Source: Spirodela intermedia (taxonomy: Eukaryota; Streptophyta; Magnoliopsida; Alismatales; Araceae). Taken from it: a stretch of 64,000 nt of DNA. A program made the position numbers and the translations under genes. Of the stretch, positions 45,231 to 59,400 are shown piece by piece (the first letter of the stretch is position 1; every line of letters begins with the position of its first letter). The notes under the pieces were generated by a model. The model worked only from the letters and a program-made list of their open reading frames with translations, did not search any database and was not told the origin of the DNA. The stretch spans positions 64,501 to 128,500 of the forward strand of contig LR746278.1 in NCBI GenBank assembly GCA_902729315.2, written 5' to 3'.

Positions 45231-48200
45231 GATCGTACTATTTTATGCGTCGACTAAAGTAATGCTGGATCTCATCCGGTTACAAAGAAATCGAGGGGAA
45301 ATCAAGGGGGAACCTAGAAACAGGTTAGATATAGTAAACTCTTCATACATTATTAAGATGATATAGAAAAACGAATATATATATATATATATATAGTTCC
45401 AGCCCTTTTCGATATTTACAAATTGTGCAGCAAATGATTTGTTAGGCATCAACTTGACTTTATTAAGTTCGGACTTGTAATAAATCAAATCCCCTCAATA
45501 TTTACTTTTAGGTTCACAATTCTAGGCAACAAATCAATATGAAATTAAGTGCCGGTTTATAGTGTTATATTTACAATTCTGAAAATGTCAAACTATCTAC
45601 TAACACCTCTTATGATAGTGATAAACATATACCACTATGTATCTAATGGTATTAAGATAAATTCAGTTGAACTTAAAAGTTATTGATTCTTGATCTTACA
45701 ATGTGATGTGTTGGTTTAGAGTTGGAAGTTCTCTTCATACTCTTAGCTCCTCGAAAAAGTGTAGATAAAGACTTAAGTTAGAAGAGTTTTTTAGTTCTTA
45801 CAAATGTGTGAAATTATCTTCAAATATATTTACATTTATTTTTTCAATACCTGCTTACATACAAGCTGTGCTCTAACTTTTATACATCTTTTAGACCGAG
45901 ATATCATTCTTCTACTAATATGTTATACTATAAATCTAAGATTACTACATGATTCAGAAGTTCATGTGTACGTACTATTACACTATTTAATATCACAACA
46001 AATGTTCCATGAACCGAGAAATTTAAATTGACATATTAACTTATATATGATGATAAATACCATGTATTGAGTGAGATATTGTGATCCATATACTATGCTA
46101 TTCAACATCTTAATCCTCATTTAGCGAAATATTGTGCTGGATATTTAGAACTAGTTACACATCACCCTTTAGTTCAACACTTGAACTTTTCAGCATGAAT
46201 TTTATGTATAAAGACATTAAAACTTCTATATTCTTCCATTTGGTGACATAAGACATCATAGATCAACATATTACACTTGATATCATCTATAGATTTATGA
46301 TTTAAATAGTTATATATTATTATATTAGATTGATATATTGTCATTTTGAAATCTAATCTATCATATATAAGGTTGAAATATGCACTATATTACAGCATGT
46401 TATTATCTGGTGAAATGTTGTGTTTGATATATTAATTTAATTGTGTTTAATATACTAAGTTATTTGTCTACCGTTCTCGTGCTTCATTATGCAATTCTAC
46501 AACTTAATTTATAAGTATTGAGAAATTAGCTGTGATATATGCAGTGTAACCTCTTAATGTAATCCACTATTTTGAAACATAAAATTTATTTTTAAAATAT
46601 TGGTTTTGATATGCTAAGATATTATGTAATTTAAACATGATATGCTAAATATCTCCATTCATGGGCAGAATATTTTGTAGCATAAACAGTCTACAATATT
46701 ATTATTTAAACAAACTTGATATGGTAGAATATCAACCTTCATATGTTTTGTTATTCCATAATATAATTCTTTGTCATTTTGGGATATTAGTAATGATGCA
46801 TTAAACTATCATGCAACATGAGCATCATATAATACAATTTTCATTTTGGTATGCTACATAACTCCACAATATAAACCTGATACACTAGAAAAATTCCTTT
46901 GGTATATGTCACTATAATGTGAGCTGAACTTGATACACTCAAAAAAAAAAATTATCTGGTACGCTTATTTATTATATAAACTTAACACAGCAAAATATTG
47001 ACATTAATATATTATGTTACTCCACAATATGAATGACCTTTTGTGAATAGAACCTTTTGTGAACTTCAGAATTTGTTTGGGGTTCCAAAACACAACAAAG
47101 ATAAAAAACACCCTCATTTTCTTACCCAAACTAACTCTTGAGTTTTCTTTAAAATTATATTAGTAACATGTTATGTGATGTTTTAGTATATTTAATTCCC
47201 ATAAATTCATCTCCCTTTTTTTACCTTGAGAAAATGGCCCAATATGTGGACTCGATCAAGTAATTAAAGAAATAATATATTTTGTATTATAAAGATGAGA
47301 ATAATAAAATAAAATAGAAAAAACTCTAGGATTGTGAAATTCAATGATTATATATTACTCTTAAACGAGGAAAGTGATTGGTTTAAGGGTATAAAAGAAG
47401 AAACAAGTTTTAGTTATAAAGGAGAATTCATTTGATTGTATAATCAATAGCAAATGAATATAGATAGAGAAAATGAACCCATTATAATGGTATTGTCTCT
47501 AAACAGAATATTATTTTTTGGATAGAATTACTCTTTGTAAATAATTATCTGTGATTTAAATTATCTCAATGTAAAAATGTATTTTTATCCAATAATTTAC
47601 GTGAAGAGGTCAATATATTACAATCAAGTAGTTTGCTTAAGAAAGTTCAAGAAAATGTTTGCTTGTAAATTTTTAGGCTATCTTGATATTGTGAAAGAAG
47701 CTTTGTAATAATATTTATGGTAATCTGTACTTACAATACAAATGTTTGGGAATTGAACATGTTGTCATTTTTTCAACTATTTGTATCTTTAAGATGTCAA
47801 TCCAAGTCAACATTACGTTGAAAGTTAGCAAATCCATGAAGGATTGCTAAGTTAGAGTAATAATTCAACATATAATTTGTGAAAAAAACATTTCATAAGA
47901 ATTGAGTTCCATCAACTTCATTGGGGTTTGAAGATTTCGCATGATTTGATAGGGTGCATCCAAAAGTTGAGAAAATTTATTAGGAAAAATAGGTAAGTTG
48001 TTAGTGAACATTCATTTGATCATTTTCAATTATAATTGACCATTGTTTGAAGTTATAAGAAGAGATCAATAAGATGCTTCAGATATCTTACATCAATGAA
48101 TGTCATTGTATGATTCTAAATAGAACTTTAGCCCAACATTTTCAATCATTGCTCCAGATTGTTAGAAGTTACACGAAATGAGTAATAGTATCCTTGATAT

Positions 48201-49473
48201 ATCTTATGCTAATACTTACAATTGTATGATGTGTGCTATAATTCACATTATAACGAATATGGCTAGGTATCATTAACATATGTGTAGAAAATCCAATGAA
48301 AAAAATATTTAAATGATGCAGAAATGAATTTCTTTTGCCTATGTGGCACATTTAATGTTAGTTTATTACGTCATATGTGTACAAATTTTGATATTCATAC
48401 AAAATATAACTAGGTAAAGTAGGTGACCTTAGCAGAGTAAGCTCTGCTACTCAATGTGTTTTCTATAGGAAGATCACTTATCAATTAGAGGAAAATATTA
48501 TTGGACTCTGCTTAGGACAGTAGCCTGCTTGCTTAAGAGTGTGGTGAAAGAACTTATTACTAATCAAATGGGTGTTCTTGCTTAGTGACAACTAGAGTAC
48601 AATTTGCTGCATAAAAGAAAATCTGTATGTATTATAAGAACAAAGCTTTTTGATATTATATCTGCAAACTGATAGATTTCATTTTAGATGAATACAATCA
48701 ACTTGACAAAGTCATCAATTGAGAGAATATTATTATCATGATCTCAATGTCAATATCACCAACTTTATTTAAATTGCTACTGATCTTGAACATTGGAGGC
48801 TATGGCCTCAAATACAGTGTCCATCTTATTATCATGGCCTCAATTTTATTATCATTTTAGATTTTTGTTATCAAATACATTGTTAGAGCCTTTATTTCAT
48901 TGAATCAAAAGTGATGTGCTAAGTTGGCTTGGTGAAAATAGTCCTATTGTGAGTGGAGCTCCTGCATGAGAGTGCATCTTTTGTTGAACCCTCATATAAT
49001 GAGAGAGAGCGTTTGTGTTGACTGCTTTTTTACCCTGCCTTGTTCAATTAATTGAGAAAGATAGGGGCAGTAAAGTAAGGGGTAACATAAATATAATTGT
49101 CATTTTCTTTTCTATCCCACTCATTAACCATTGGAGGTGCACCATGCCACAATGAAACAAAAGATGCTAAAATCAATTTGAAAAGGAGTCCTAGCTGTTT
49201 TCACATGAGGTGCCTTTATTCTTAGTCCTTTCTTCTATCATTGCGAGTTCTATGTTTGGCTTTCCTAGCAGGTGTAGATGATTTTTATGAATGACATGGA
49301 TATTATCGTGTTGTTTCTATCTTTTGAGTTTTTTGTTTCTCTGTGTTAATATATATTTGATGTTTTGGCGTGCATTACAAATTACTTGGTGGATTACAAA
49401 TTATTGGCTGAATGTCTCATTTGATTATTTGCTCTATTTTTGCATTTGTGTATATTTATGTGGATTTCAATAG

Positions 49474-49475
<2 letters not shown>
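45230..49475. repeat. AT-rich degenerate repeat region
   Basis: This 4.2-kb stretch is extremely AT-rich and has no open frame with family resemblance. Between about 46040 and 47040 related phrases recur irregularly: (A)CTTGATATG.TA(G)AATATC, TATGTTACTCCACAATATAA and GAAATATTGTG.TGGATAT. This suggests a decayed tandem or nested repeat. An AT run lies at about 45377-45395. Confidence 0.4.

Positions 49476-49572
<97 letters not shown>
49476..49572. repeat. (CT)37(AT)11 compound microsatellite
   Basis: An uninterrupted CT run at 49476-49550 passes directly into an AT run at 49551-49572. It lies about 870 bases before the callose synthase ATG. A short GT run follows at about 49854-49874. Confidence 0.95.
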
Positions 49573-50441
49573 CAAAAGGGACGCCACCCATAATGTCGCA
49601 CGCATTGAACTTTTTAAGTGGGGATAGAGTTGTCGCTATATTTAAATGCTTTTTATGGATATACTTTGACTTAGTGGTTGCTTCTCTTCTAAGATCTCTG
49701 AAGTCTTCTTTGTTCCTGTGTAAAAGTATGTCATGCCGACGTCTTTTGCTCTGTCAGGAAGTACGTATTTTTATTGTTAGTGTGGTCATTATCTGCTTAA
49801 ACTAGTTCCTTCCCTTATTGTTGGGTTCTGAGCTACTACTACCTCTGTGAAGTGGTGTGTGTGTGTGTGTGTGTGGCGGGGGAGGGGGATGGGTTTTGCT
49901 CCAATTTTGTGCTTATCGGGGTGACGAGAAGGTGCTCCACACGAAGCGGAGTCTCCCGTTGCATGAGTTAAAAACTGCACTCTCCCCCCGAAGACCTTCA
50001 CCCACCCCTTCAGGAAAGCTGTGCGGGGGAGATGGAAAGGCACTGGTGCCACCTTTTCCCGAAGCCCTCTGCATCGAAGAGAGCAGAGAAACGAACGAGA
50101 ACGCTGAAAAGCGAGGAAAGCTTACGCCTAATAAAGACCTCCCACCACTCTCCCTCCCAGTTCTCCTTAGTAACATACGTCGCCCACTTCCATCTCTCTT
50201 GAAAAGGAGGCTGATAAAAACTGCCGTGGATGCCTGTTCCGGCCAAGACTAAGTTGTGGTCGTCAGCGCAACTTGGTGGTACTCGTGAAAGCTTCTTCAA
50301 AAGACGCCTCTTTGGCGGCCGCATATCATTGTTGCTGTTGATGAGGACACGGATCCTCATTTTTGCACCCAGTTCTCGCTGCCACTGCCGCCTCTGCTGC
50401 TGCTGCTGCCTCTCTGCTGCTGCACCCAGCCCACATTGTCC
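49573..50441 (+). other. Callose synthase upstream region
   Basis: Presumed promoter and 5' UTR of the callose synthase gene. Composition changes from AT-rich to mixed at about 49850. A CTG/GCC-rich run occurs at about 50385-50424, just before the start codon. Open frames in it are on both strands and look incidental. Confidence 0.4.
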
Positions 50442-53400
50442 ATGGCAGAGATCATTCCCATGAAGGATTCCTGTCGCCCGGGAACGAGGAACTTTGGACG
50501 GGCCTCTGCGAGGACGAAGACCGCGGGGCATGTGCCGCAGCCATTTGACAGCGAGAAGGTGCCGTTGATACTGGAGTTCGAGGTCCGGAGGTTCCTTCGC
50601 GTCGCCAACCAAATTGAGGCCGAGTCCCCTCGTGCTGCCTATCTCTGTGAGCTACTCATAATTGTAGCCCCCCGACCGATGACTGATCGTATTATGTTTA
50701 TTCAAACTGATCTTTCTCTGTAATTGTGAGCCTTCACGCTTCAAACCGTTTTTTCTTGTCTTCTGGGTCGCCAACATGAAGTAGAGACTGCACTGATTAT
50801 GGTCGACTTGTTTTTGGCGACTCACACGTCCTCTTCTTCTATCTGGTTTACCCCATTTCTGTCTCTTCGCTTCATTATCATCCCATTCTTCGTGGACTCC
50901 TCAATTCACCTTCGGAGCCGCTACAACAACACCTATTGCGCTAGGACTTTTGTAATTCGATGTCCCTTCATCGCCGTAAAATCTGTAAATCCTGATGAAT
51001 GCTCTTTTACCTCTTCAATGTATGTTTCCCAATATCATGTAATATCGTCCGAAGTATTTTTCTCTTAATTCGAAACATAAAGCACTCTTCTTGCTTGTTG
51101 CACGTAATTTGAACCTTACTTCTCCTCCTGTCTTTATTGTTTTCTCTGTGTTTCTTTGATTCTCATTCTATCTTTTTTGTAGACTTCAAAATGGACCAAT
51201 AAATCGATATGCTTGAAAAAAATCCAGTTTTTCTGTACAAGTTTATTAATTTCAGAAAGTTTCTCCGGCACGCTAGAGACTAGGCCTTTTATGTTCTTTA
51301 CTCGTTTTGCTGCGATTTTTTCTATATTGGAAGTCCATATTCATGGTGCTCAGTATCATGTATCTTCCTTTGGAAATTTCAATTATTTTGCTTGTGTTGA
51401 ACAGGTCGGGTCCATGCTTTTGAAAGAGCTCATAGCATGGACAAAAACTCAATTGGGCGTGGCGTACGACAGTTCAAAACTGCTCTTCTTAAGCATCTTG
51501 AGCAGGTGGGCTTTCTGTCTTTGAATAAAATTGCATTGATACTAGGAACATTAGTACCCTTATTTTACCAGATTTTTGAAAGCTTTATGCAGAAAAACGA
51601 AAATTTATAATTCATCAAATTTTACTGTGATAGAATAAATGGAATGATAAATAAAATCTGGACACTTCATCCGTGTACATTCAAATACATTTGGAAATAA
51701 AAAAAGGGGCACACTAAAGGGCCTGAGATAAGGAAATGAAGATAGGTCGCTTTACTCAAGAGGTTCTGTTGGAGAAAGGCTACTCTTTTCATCCACATGA
51801 AGAAAGCAGAGTGGCACTACGTGATGAAAAAAATGAAGAGAAGACTGCAGGCAGTTAGTCCAGAGGCTCTTCATTTTACTGTCTTTTGTATATATATATA
51901 TATATGTTTACTTTTTTTTCATTTTGATTGGTTAAATGTTCCCATGATGATCTTGAGAAGAAATTATTTCGAACAAAAAAGGTAGGTTGATTGAAAAAAT
52001 GAGCGACATTTTGATGCGTAATATTTTATTTATTCAAGAGTGTTGAGATCTAGTTATGAACGAATAACTTAGTATAAACAAGAGTGGGTTTTTTATATGG
52101 TGTGAGGCCGTAAGGTCCTATGATGTCATGACTCTTCAGGTATCTCTTTTAGATTGATCAAATATTCAAGCTTTATCGGTGTTAGAAGTTGTGTCACTTG
52201 CTGTTTTGCATTTTACATATTTGCTTTTATAACAGAGAATATTTAGTTTATCGTAATCCACTTTTAACGTGCCTCTAATCCACACAGGCTGAGGAAGGCA
52301 CCAAACGAATGCGAAGGGAGTCGAGTGATGCCCTGGAGTTGAAATATTTATATGATAAGTATCATAATAAACGTAGAATTTCTCCATCAGAAAGTAGGTA
52401 TGTATGTCTCCTGCGGTGACATAGGAAGACTTCCCGGTTAATATTTTATGGAATTCCATTGATCTTATCGGACGTTATTTTAGATGTATTTCTTATATAT
52501 TTACCGGAATTATTCTCAGTGAGGAATCAATCAATATTTTACTGGAAGTATTAAAGGCAGTCTTGTCAGGAACAGATTCTGAGGTTCGTTTTTTCCGCTT
52601 TCTCATTTGAAACTGTGAGAGGAATGGTTGAATGAGCCTCAGTTACCTGACATATCTGTCGAAAACGTTTCTTGACAATGTTCAACAGACATTTGCTGAT
52701 GGTGAAGAGATCAAAGGAAACTCTGCCAATTATTTTCGGTATAATATCCTTCCATTACATCCTGACAGTTCCCAGCAAGAAATTATGCGGCTTCCTGAGG
52801 TCAGTGATTGATCAGATATATCGCCTATCTACTCCATTAAACTTCCACATGCTTCTACGTTTCATAAGGACTGAAGAAAGATCTCAACTAGGTATTGTGG
52901 TCATTTATATATTTTGGAAATGAGGCCCAAGATTGAAGGATGAAATGTATTTTACCAAGTAGGAGTAGACAATGTACTGAAGGATAAATGTATAATCTTG
53001 TAAGTCCTAACACTAAAAATTATGTAGGAAAGATATAAAGCTTAACGATAAGGTTTTCTGAAGTTTACAAGTTTACAAATATGTGGCCTTTGTTTTTGGT
53101 TGCATCCTGGGAGAGCTAATATATCAAGAGTTTTGGAGCTCAACGATAAGGTCTTCTGAAGTTTACAAGTTTCTGCAGATCAAAGCTTCCCTTGCTGCCA
53201 TTCGTAATGTCCGCGGATTGCCATCAGATAAAAGCTATCGGAAAGAAAGTGCTCCTATCGATTTGATTGATTGGCTGCAGCACATATTTGGGTTCCAAGT
53301 AATTTCCACCTTTCCTTGTTTATTTTGCTGATTATCTTCTGCTAGTCCTCCTTGCAGCGAAATTCCTTGGAGAAACTTCCTTCTGGCTTTACTTATTTCT

Positions 53401-56400
53401 TTGGTTTGTTCTGCGGTCTCGCCAAGACATGCTAACTATCGTCTCTGCAGGAAGGAAATGTTGCTAATCAACGAGAACATCTAGTATTGCTGCTTGCCAA
53501 CCTTCATATTAGGCAGATTCCGAAGCCCACATCGATGTCAAAGGTGCTTGAAATTGTTTACAGAGTTTTTCGCATAAATGTTTTTACAACAATTGAAATA
53601 TTTCTTATGTCAGCTTGACGACCGAGCCATCGATGAACTGATGGAAAAATTGTTCAAAAACTACAGAAAATGGTGCACATTTTTAGGTCGAAAAAGTAAT
53701 ATCTGGTAAGCATTTAGTTACTATTAATACGTTGCAAATCAGAGTTCTCTGAAATATATCCTTTGTCGCAATGGCTCACATTCTTGTGTTGATTTTATTC
53801 ATTTTATCTTGCTTGATTGATTGTGCCCACAAAGGTTGCCAGATGTGAAGCAAGAAGAGGAACAACAAAAGATCCTGTACATTAGCCTTTATCTGCTAAT
53901 ATGGGGAGAGGCTTCAAACTTGCGACTCATGCCCGAGTGTCTCTGCTACATTTTTCATCACGTAATACGACATTGGAGACATTGTCTATTCGCCTATATT
54001 CTTGGCACTTACTTTCTTCGATAATTTTTTCTAAGTTGCTTGATGTCTTTTTCCGTATGTTTGCTTAGTTATTGCCCTTTAAGATACGAGGAATTTTCAT
54101 CCTCCCTTGCAAAGTTATATATTATGAGATCCGTACACATTCTCTAGACCAAAAACGCTCATTTTTATGAATCACCTGACCGTCTCAGGGTTCAGAAATT
54201 TACCAATCTGTCTCCATGGTTTATCAAGACTAGAAACAAACGGCATTTCTAAGTCTTATGAGAAGATGACCACCGTAGAAGACCCCTCCTGACATCGGAT
54301 GCATTCACAGAAGATGAACTGTTGTCAGTCGCTCATCTTGCTTGAAACCTTTGTTTTGTACGTTCATTGTGTGGGTAATATAAAGTAATAGAGTAATGAA
54401 AAGTCTAGCAATGAAAGATTTCAAAATTATGCATTGTTGTGATTTTTTCGTCAATCTTAACTGTGCACAATTGTAGACGTCGCCAGCAGTTTAATCCCTT
54501 CAATGCGCTACCATCTTCACTAAATTTGTGGCCAATAAATAGCCTTTAGCGTGCTGGATTAACATACTGAGCCACATAAGGATCTTAGAAACTTGTCTTC
54601 TTAAATCCTTCATGGTTTATCTCCAGCTTTCTAGTGAGCCGATATTCTTTTTGAGTGTCGTGCGACAAAATCTTTTGAATAATTTATTTTTTTACTCTAC
54701 CTTGCAATTGCAATATGTATCGGTGGTTTTGAATCTTTTGTGATGAATCAGAACTCCTAGGAATCCAACCAAAGAAGAAGTTGGATTAAATCTTAATCAA
54801 GCATCTCACGTTATATTTATGTTGCCTCCTGGTGAAGGGATCCGGAAGAAGTATTCTCCTCCTCATCTGAATCATTTCCTTGTTAGTAAAATATCCCTTA
54901 TGATCTAATTTTTTTTTCGGGTTATTTTACGTGCTATGACTTGAACCAGACTTCCTAAAACATGATTTGAGAATGGGAAGAATAGAAAGATATGATCGCT
55001 TACTCCAACAAACTCCACCGGTGTCTTGATCCCTTACCTGTAGATCGTAAGTCTTGATCCCCACCAGTGTCTTCCAGAAGTGTTACCCTGCCTGCTCTTC
55101 AGAGGAACATCCTCTTTAATATGGGGGGGGTTGATAGTGTTGGTTGTAGTATCAGGCGGCTCAGTAAAGTGCAGAGCATAGAAATGTGGGAAACTCGTTG
55201 TGTCAACTAGGCTGATTTGGTTGTGACTCGTGCAATTTTCGCCCAGAACCCACCCTCCTAGATACCATGTTCACGCCGAATGTTTTTATCTACTTGCATT
55301 GACTGATCCTTACGCCTGTCAGGGACTCAGACTGTTAAGAACCAATGCAAATTGAGAAGCATCCCATTATCTGCAGTAAAGAAAAGGAGGACCACCCTCA
55401 GCTCACTACCTTTCAGGGTGGTAAAGCAAGAATCTTTCTTGGTTCTTACCTTTTAAGTGGTGGGAGTGACCAAGAATGGTGATGGTGGGTTTCAAGAAGA
55501 TTATGGACGCATTTTTATTTTTTTTTGCGGATAGGATGATCGGAGCTGGTACTGAAAATCATCTGATATAAGTTAGCAGAATTCATCCAGTTATTTCCGC
55601 ACCAGGCCCATGGCTGGCGAGGGCTCATCCGAACTGTCTGTTTTTTATTGAAAATCCTATTTTCACTGGCAGCTTTTCTTAGAAAGTTTGTATATAATTA
55701 TTTGACTTATCTCTGGTTAGCTATATGATTATATACTGATGTTATAAATATATCACTAGCATGGTCTTATCATTTTACAGGCATTGAGGTCTGTTTTATG
55801 TCTACTCCACTTTTCTTGGCTCGTTAAAAAGGAAGAATTTTTCCGTCGCTTGTTGTAGATTTTCACTTCGTCTCCGTATTGTAGAGGACTACGTGGCTGG
55901 TGGCGTTAATCTGTCCTCCAATCTGAAAGAAAACAACAAAAAAAAAGGGGCATCAATCGTTCTTCAACAAATTTGTTCGCTTCATTGTCGATGAGATGAA
56001 AACGCTCAGGATGCCCATGAATATTTAAAAAGTACATGTGATGCTCGAAACAGTTATCCCCACGCAATAAGGCCTTGCTATAAGAGTTTAGGCGTGGTGA
56101 TTGTTAATTTAGCTTCAAATTGCTAACGTATTTTTCCTGATTGTGTCCCTCTCCGGGTCCTCCTTTCTCTTTGGTTGTTGTACTTGGGCAGATGGCCCCC
56201 GTTGTCTTCTTCTGTGAAGCAGTTGTTTCCTCCGCAGATGGCATATGAGTTATCTGGCGTGCTAGCTGGTTCTATCAGCTTGAACACCAGAGAGAAAGTC
56301 GTTCCAGCCTGTGGCGGAGAGCCTGAGTCTTTTCTTCGGAATGTGGTCACCCCCTTGTACACGGTCATTTCCGAGGTGCTGCATCAATCCGCCGTGTTCA

Positions 56401-59400
56401 AGGCTCATTCCCACGTGCTTCAATTCAATCTCCTTTTTCTTGCTGATCCAGGAAGCTCGGAGAAACAGCAATGGGACTGCTGACCATTCCAAGTGGAGAA
56501 ACTATGATGATCTGAACGAGTACTTCTGGTCAGCCGTGCGTGAATGCTTCATTTCCCTGAGGCTTCTTTCTGGATACCCCCCAGATTCATGATTTTCGGC
56601 AATGCCTGCCCTTCTAATGACTCAGGTGTATTGATTGTTTCAAGCTGGGATGGCCGATGCGCCTTGAATGCGGCTTCTTTTCCGCCCCGTCGACGACCAA
56701 AGATCGGGAGTCCGTGAATCTTCAGGCATCGTCGTCGTGCCTTACCCACGTCTTTTCCAACGTATTCGTTTAGTATGATGTCCTTCTCGGAGGACACTGG
56801 GTGCATTTATTTATTTTTACTCGTGAGATTAAAAAAAAAAAAAAACTGATTTCGACTTTATTCGTAGGAAACTACCACAAGGAAGTGGATTGGCAAGACG
56901 AACTTTGTGGAAATACGTTCCTTTCTGCATCTTTACAGAAGCTTCGATAGGATGTGGGCATTCTTCATACTAGCTTTCCAGGTATAGTCCCAAGTGAGGG
57001 GGGGGGGGATGGATGATGTTTGCTCTCTCCTGCTGTGGATGATGAAATCCCCGTGCCTTGCGAATTGCAGCTGATGGTTATTATCGCTTGGCATAACTTG
57101 GAGTCGCCCCTGGAAGTGTTTAATTCTCCTACGTTTGAGGATATTATGAGCGTATTCGTCACGTCTGCCTTTATAAGGCTTTCTACAGGTACAACAATAG
57201 CACGCTATTTCTTTTTTTCTCCAATTCAGCTGAATCGATTCATGTTTCCTTCATTGCTGTAATCCTTGTCGGAAAGGTACCACTTTTGGCATCACAGACT
57301 CTGTTCTGAGGCCAACATATGGTGAGAAAATTAGGCTAAAATCCGTGGGACAATCTTCTGGGCCGTACGGAACACATTCTTGGGTGAATATTGAGAAAAT
57401 GTCGACTATTATTTTCTTCTCCTAAAAGGAAGCTTGAATACAAAATGATCTGTGCTTTGCAGTTCTCCTTTCTTCCTTTGAGGATTTTATCGCCATTCCG
57501 TCGCCTTTCAGCTGAACTGGTTTTCCTGGTCTTTTTCCCCGGATAGAGAAGAGATCATCTTGTCCTCTCTTGTCCCAGTGACTCGACTTGCATTGGAAAA
57601 TGATGTAAATAATTCATGCCCATCCCCCCCCGCAGATAATATGCAGACTTGCACTGATAACTTTCTTCTCCTCATCAGATGGCACAAAATTTATGCTTCT
57701 GGTTGTGTAAAAATCGCCACAAAATAACTTCATGCTGGCTGCCTCTGCTTTTCTTTTCTTTTCTTTTTTTTCTTTTTTTTTTAATTAAACTAACTCTGGA
57801 ACACCACCGGGCGTCATTCCTATTCTTCTTGCGCTATGGAATTTCATAAAGGGAAAAATGGGTGCTGGCCACTGAGGATGTATTTGTGCTTGTTGCAGTG
57901 GTCCTTGACATTATTTTTACGTGGAGAACGAGGCAAAATATGAGCACTTTCCAAATGCTCGGAGTTGTGTTGAAATTTTCGGTTGGTACCATCTGGGTGA
58001 TCACTCTGCCCGTTTATTATGTAAAGTCCAGGCAAGATTCTTTCTGTTCTGCGGACGAGGACTGGAGTCAGTTTGGCAGGCAATGCCTGCCCCAATATAT
58101 GGTTGCAGTTGCGATATACATGACGACGAATGCCATTGAGATGGCGCTGCTCTTCCTTCCATCCGTTGGCAGCTTCATCGAGACATCAGACTGGAGAATC
58201 TTCGGCATCTTATTTTGGTGGGCCCAGGTGACAATTCTGCGATTGTCGCTCTCTTTGGTCGATGACTGGTGAACCGGGGGAGGTCTCCTGGCTTGCCCGC
58301 ACACCTTCCTCCCAGCTCCCGCTCCCGCTCCCCTCATTCTGTCCAGCCGTGGGTCTTGAACCGAACTTCCATCTCGCAGAGGTTTTTCAGATTTAAAAGT
58401 ACTCACTCTAAGATAATGAGAGTCTTTCCAATATCTTCATCTCGTTCATACATAGGCAAGCATTTTTCGTCCGGGAAAGGATTGTTGCTCCTGCTCACAT
58501 GGCCAATGGCCCCTCCTCTCCTGTGAAATCATTCTTTTTCTGTCTATCTATGGTTATTTATTTTGTTTAATTGATCTCTTGCTGACATCCTTTGTTGTTA
58601 ATTCCTTCGTTGCAGCCGAGATTATATATAGGACGAGGAATGCAGGAACACCAGATAACCCTTTTAAAGTATTCACCTGACTGGCTTATTATCTTAGGCT
58701 CATTTGCTTCCCCCCCACACACACACACAACAGAAAGAATAAAGAATATGGTTCTATGAATGATAGTGATTCTGTAATTTTTTCAGGTACTCGATGTTTT
58801 GGCTTTTATTGTTGCCATGCAAACTTGTATTCAGCTTCCAGTTCGAGGTAACAATTTTCTTGGCTTTTACTGATCGCTGTCCAAAGGCAATCGCTGTTTC
58901 GCAGACCATTATGACCGCTTGGTTACTTTGCTTTCGTCATGTTTATCTGTACGTTCATGATTTGTCTAGAATCCTTATTTTGAACCTTTTTTCTTTATTT
59001 TTCTTTTATTTATTATCTGGGTCCTTTTTTTCCTCATCACAAGTTAGAAAACGCTCGATTCAAGGTCATATTTTTTGCGTCTTCATTGGACCCTCTGAAT
59101 GCTCCCGAGGAGGCCTTTTCCCTTTCCTTTCTGGCGTCTTCTCCATTTCCTGCTGCGGATTCGCTGCGTGGTGCGGTCTTCGAATCTTTCGGATCATTGA
59201 TGTGATTTCTCCCTCTGAAATATGCAGATAAAGCCGCTTGTCGAGTCCACCAAGCAGATCATGGAAATGAGTGTAAGAACCTACGAGTGGCATGCGATCT
59301 TTCCGAAAGGTGCTAAAAACCACTCTCGATGTTTGGACCTTGTAGAACCTGGTTGGTATCCGTCCAAAGTAAATAACCCGTCGATCTGTTTCCGTTCAGT

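Noticed and set aside
49394-49805. Frames rich in SL or RE dipeptides
   Set aside because: They are translations of the CT/AT microsatellite.
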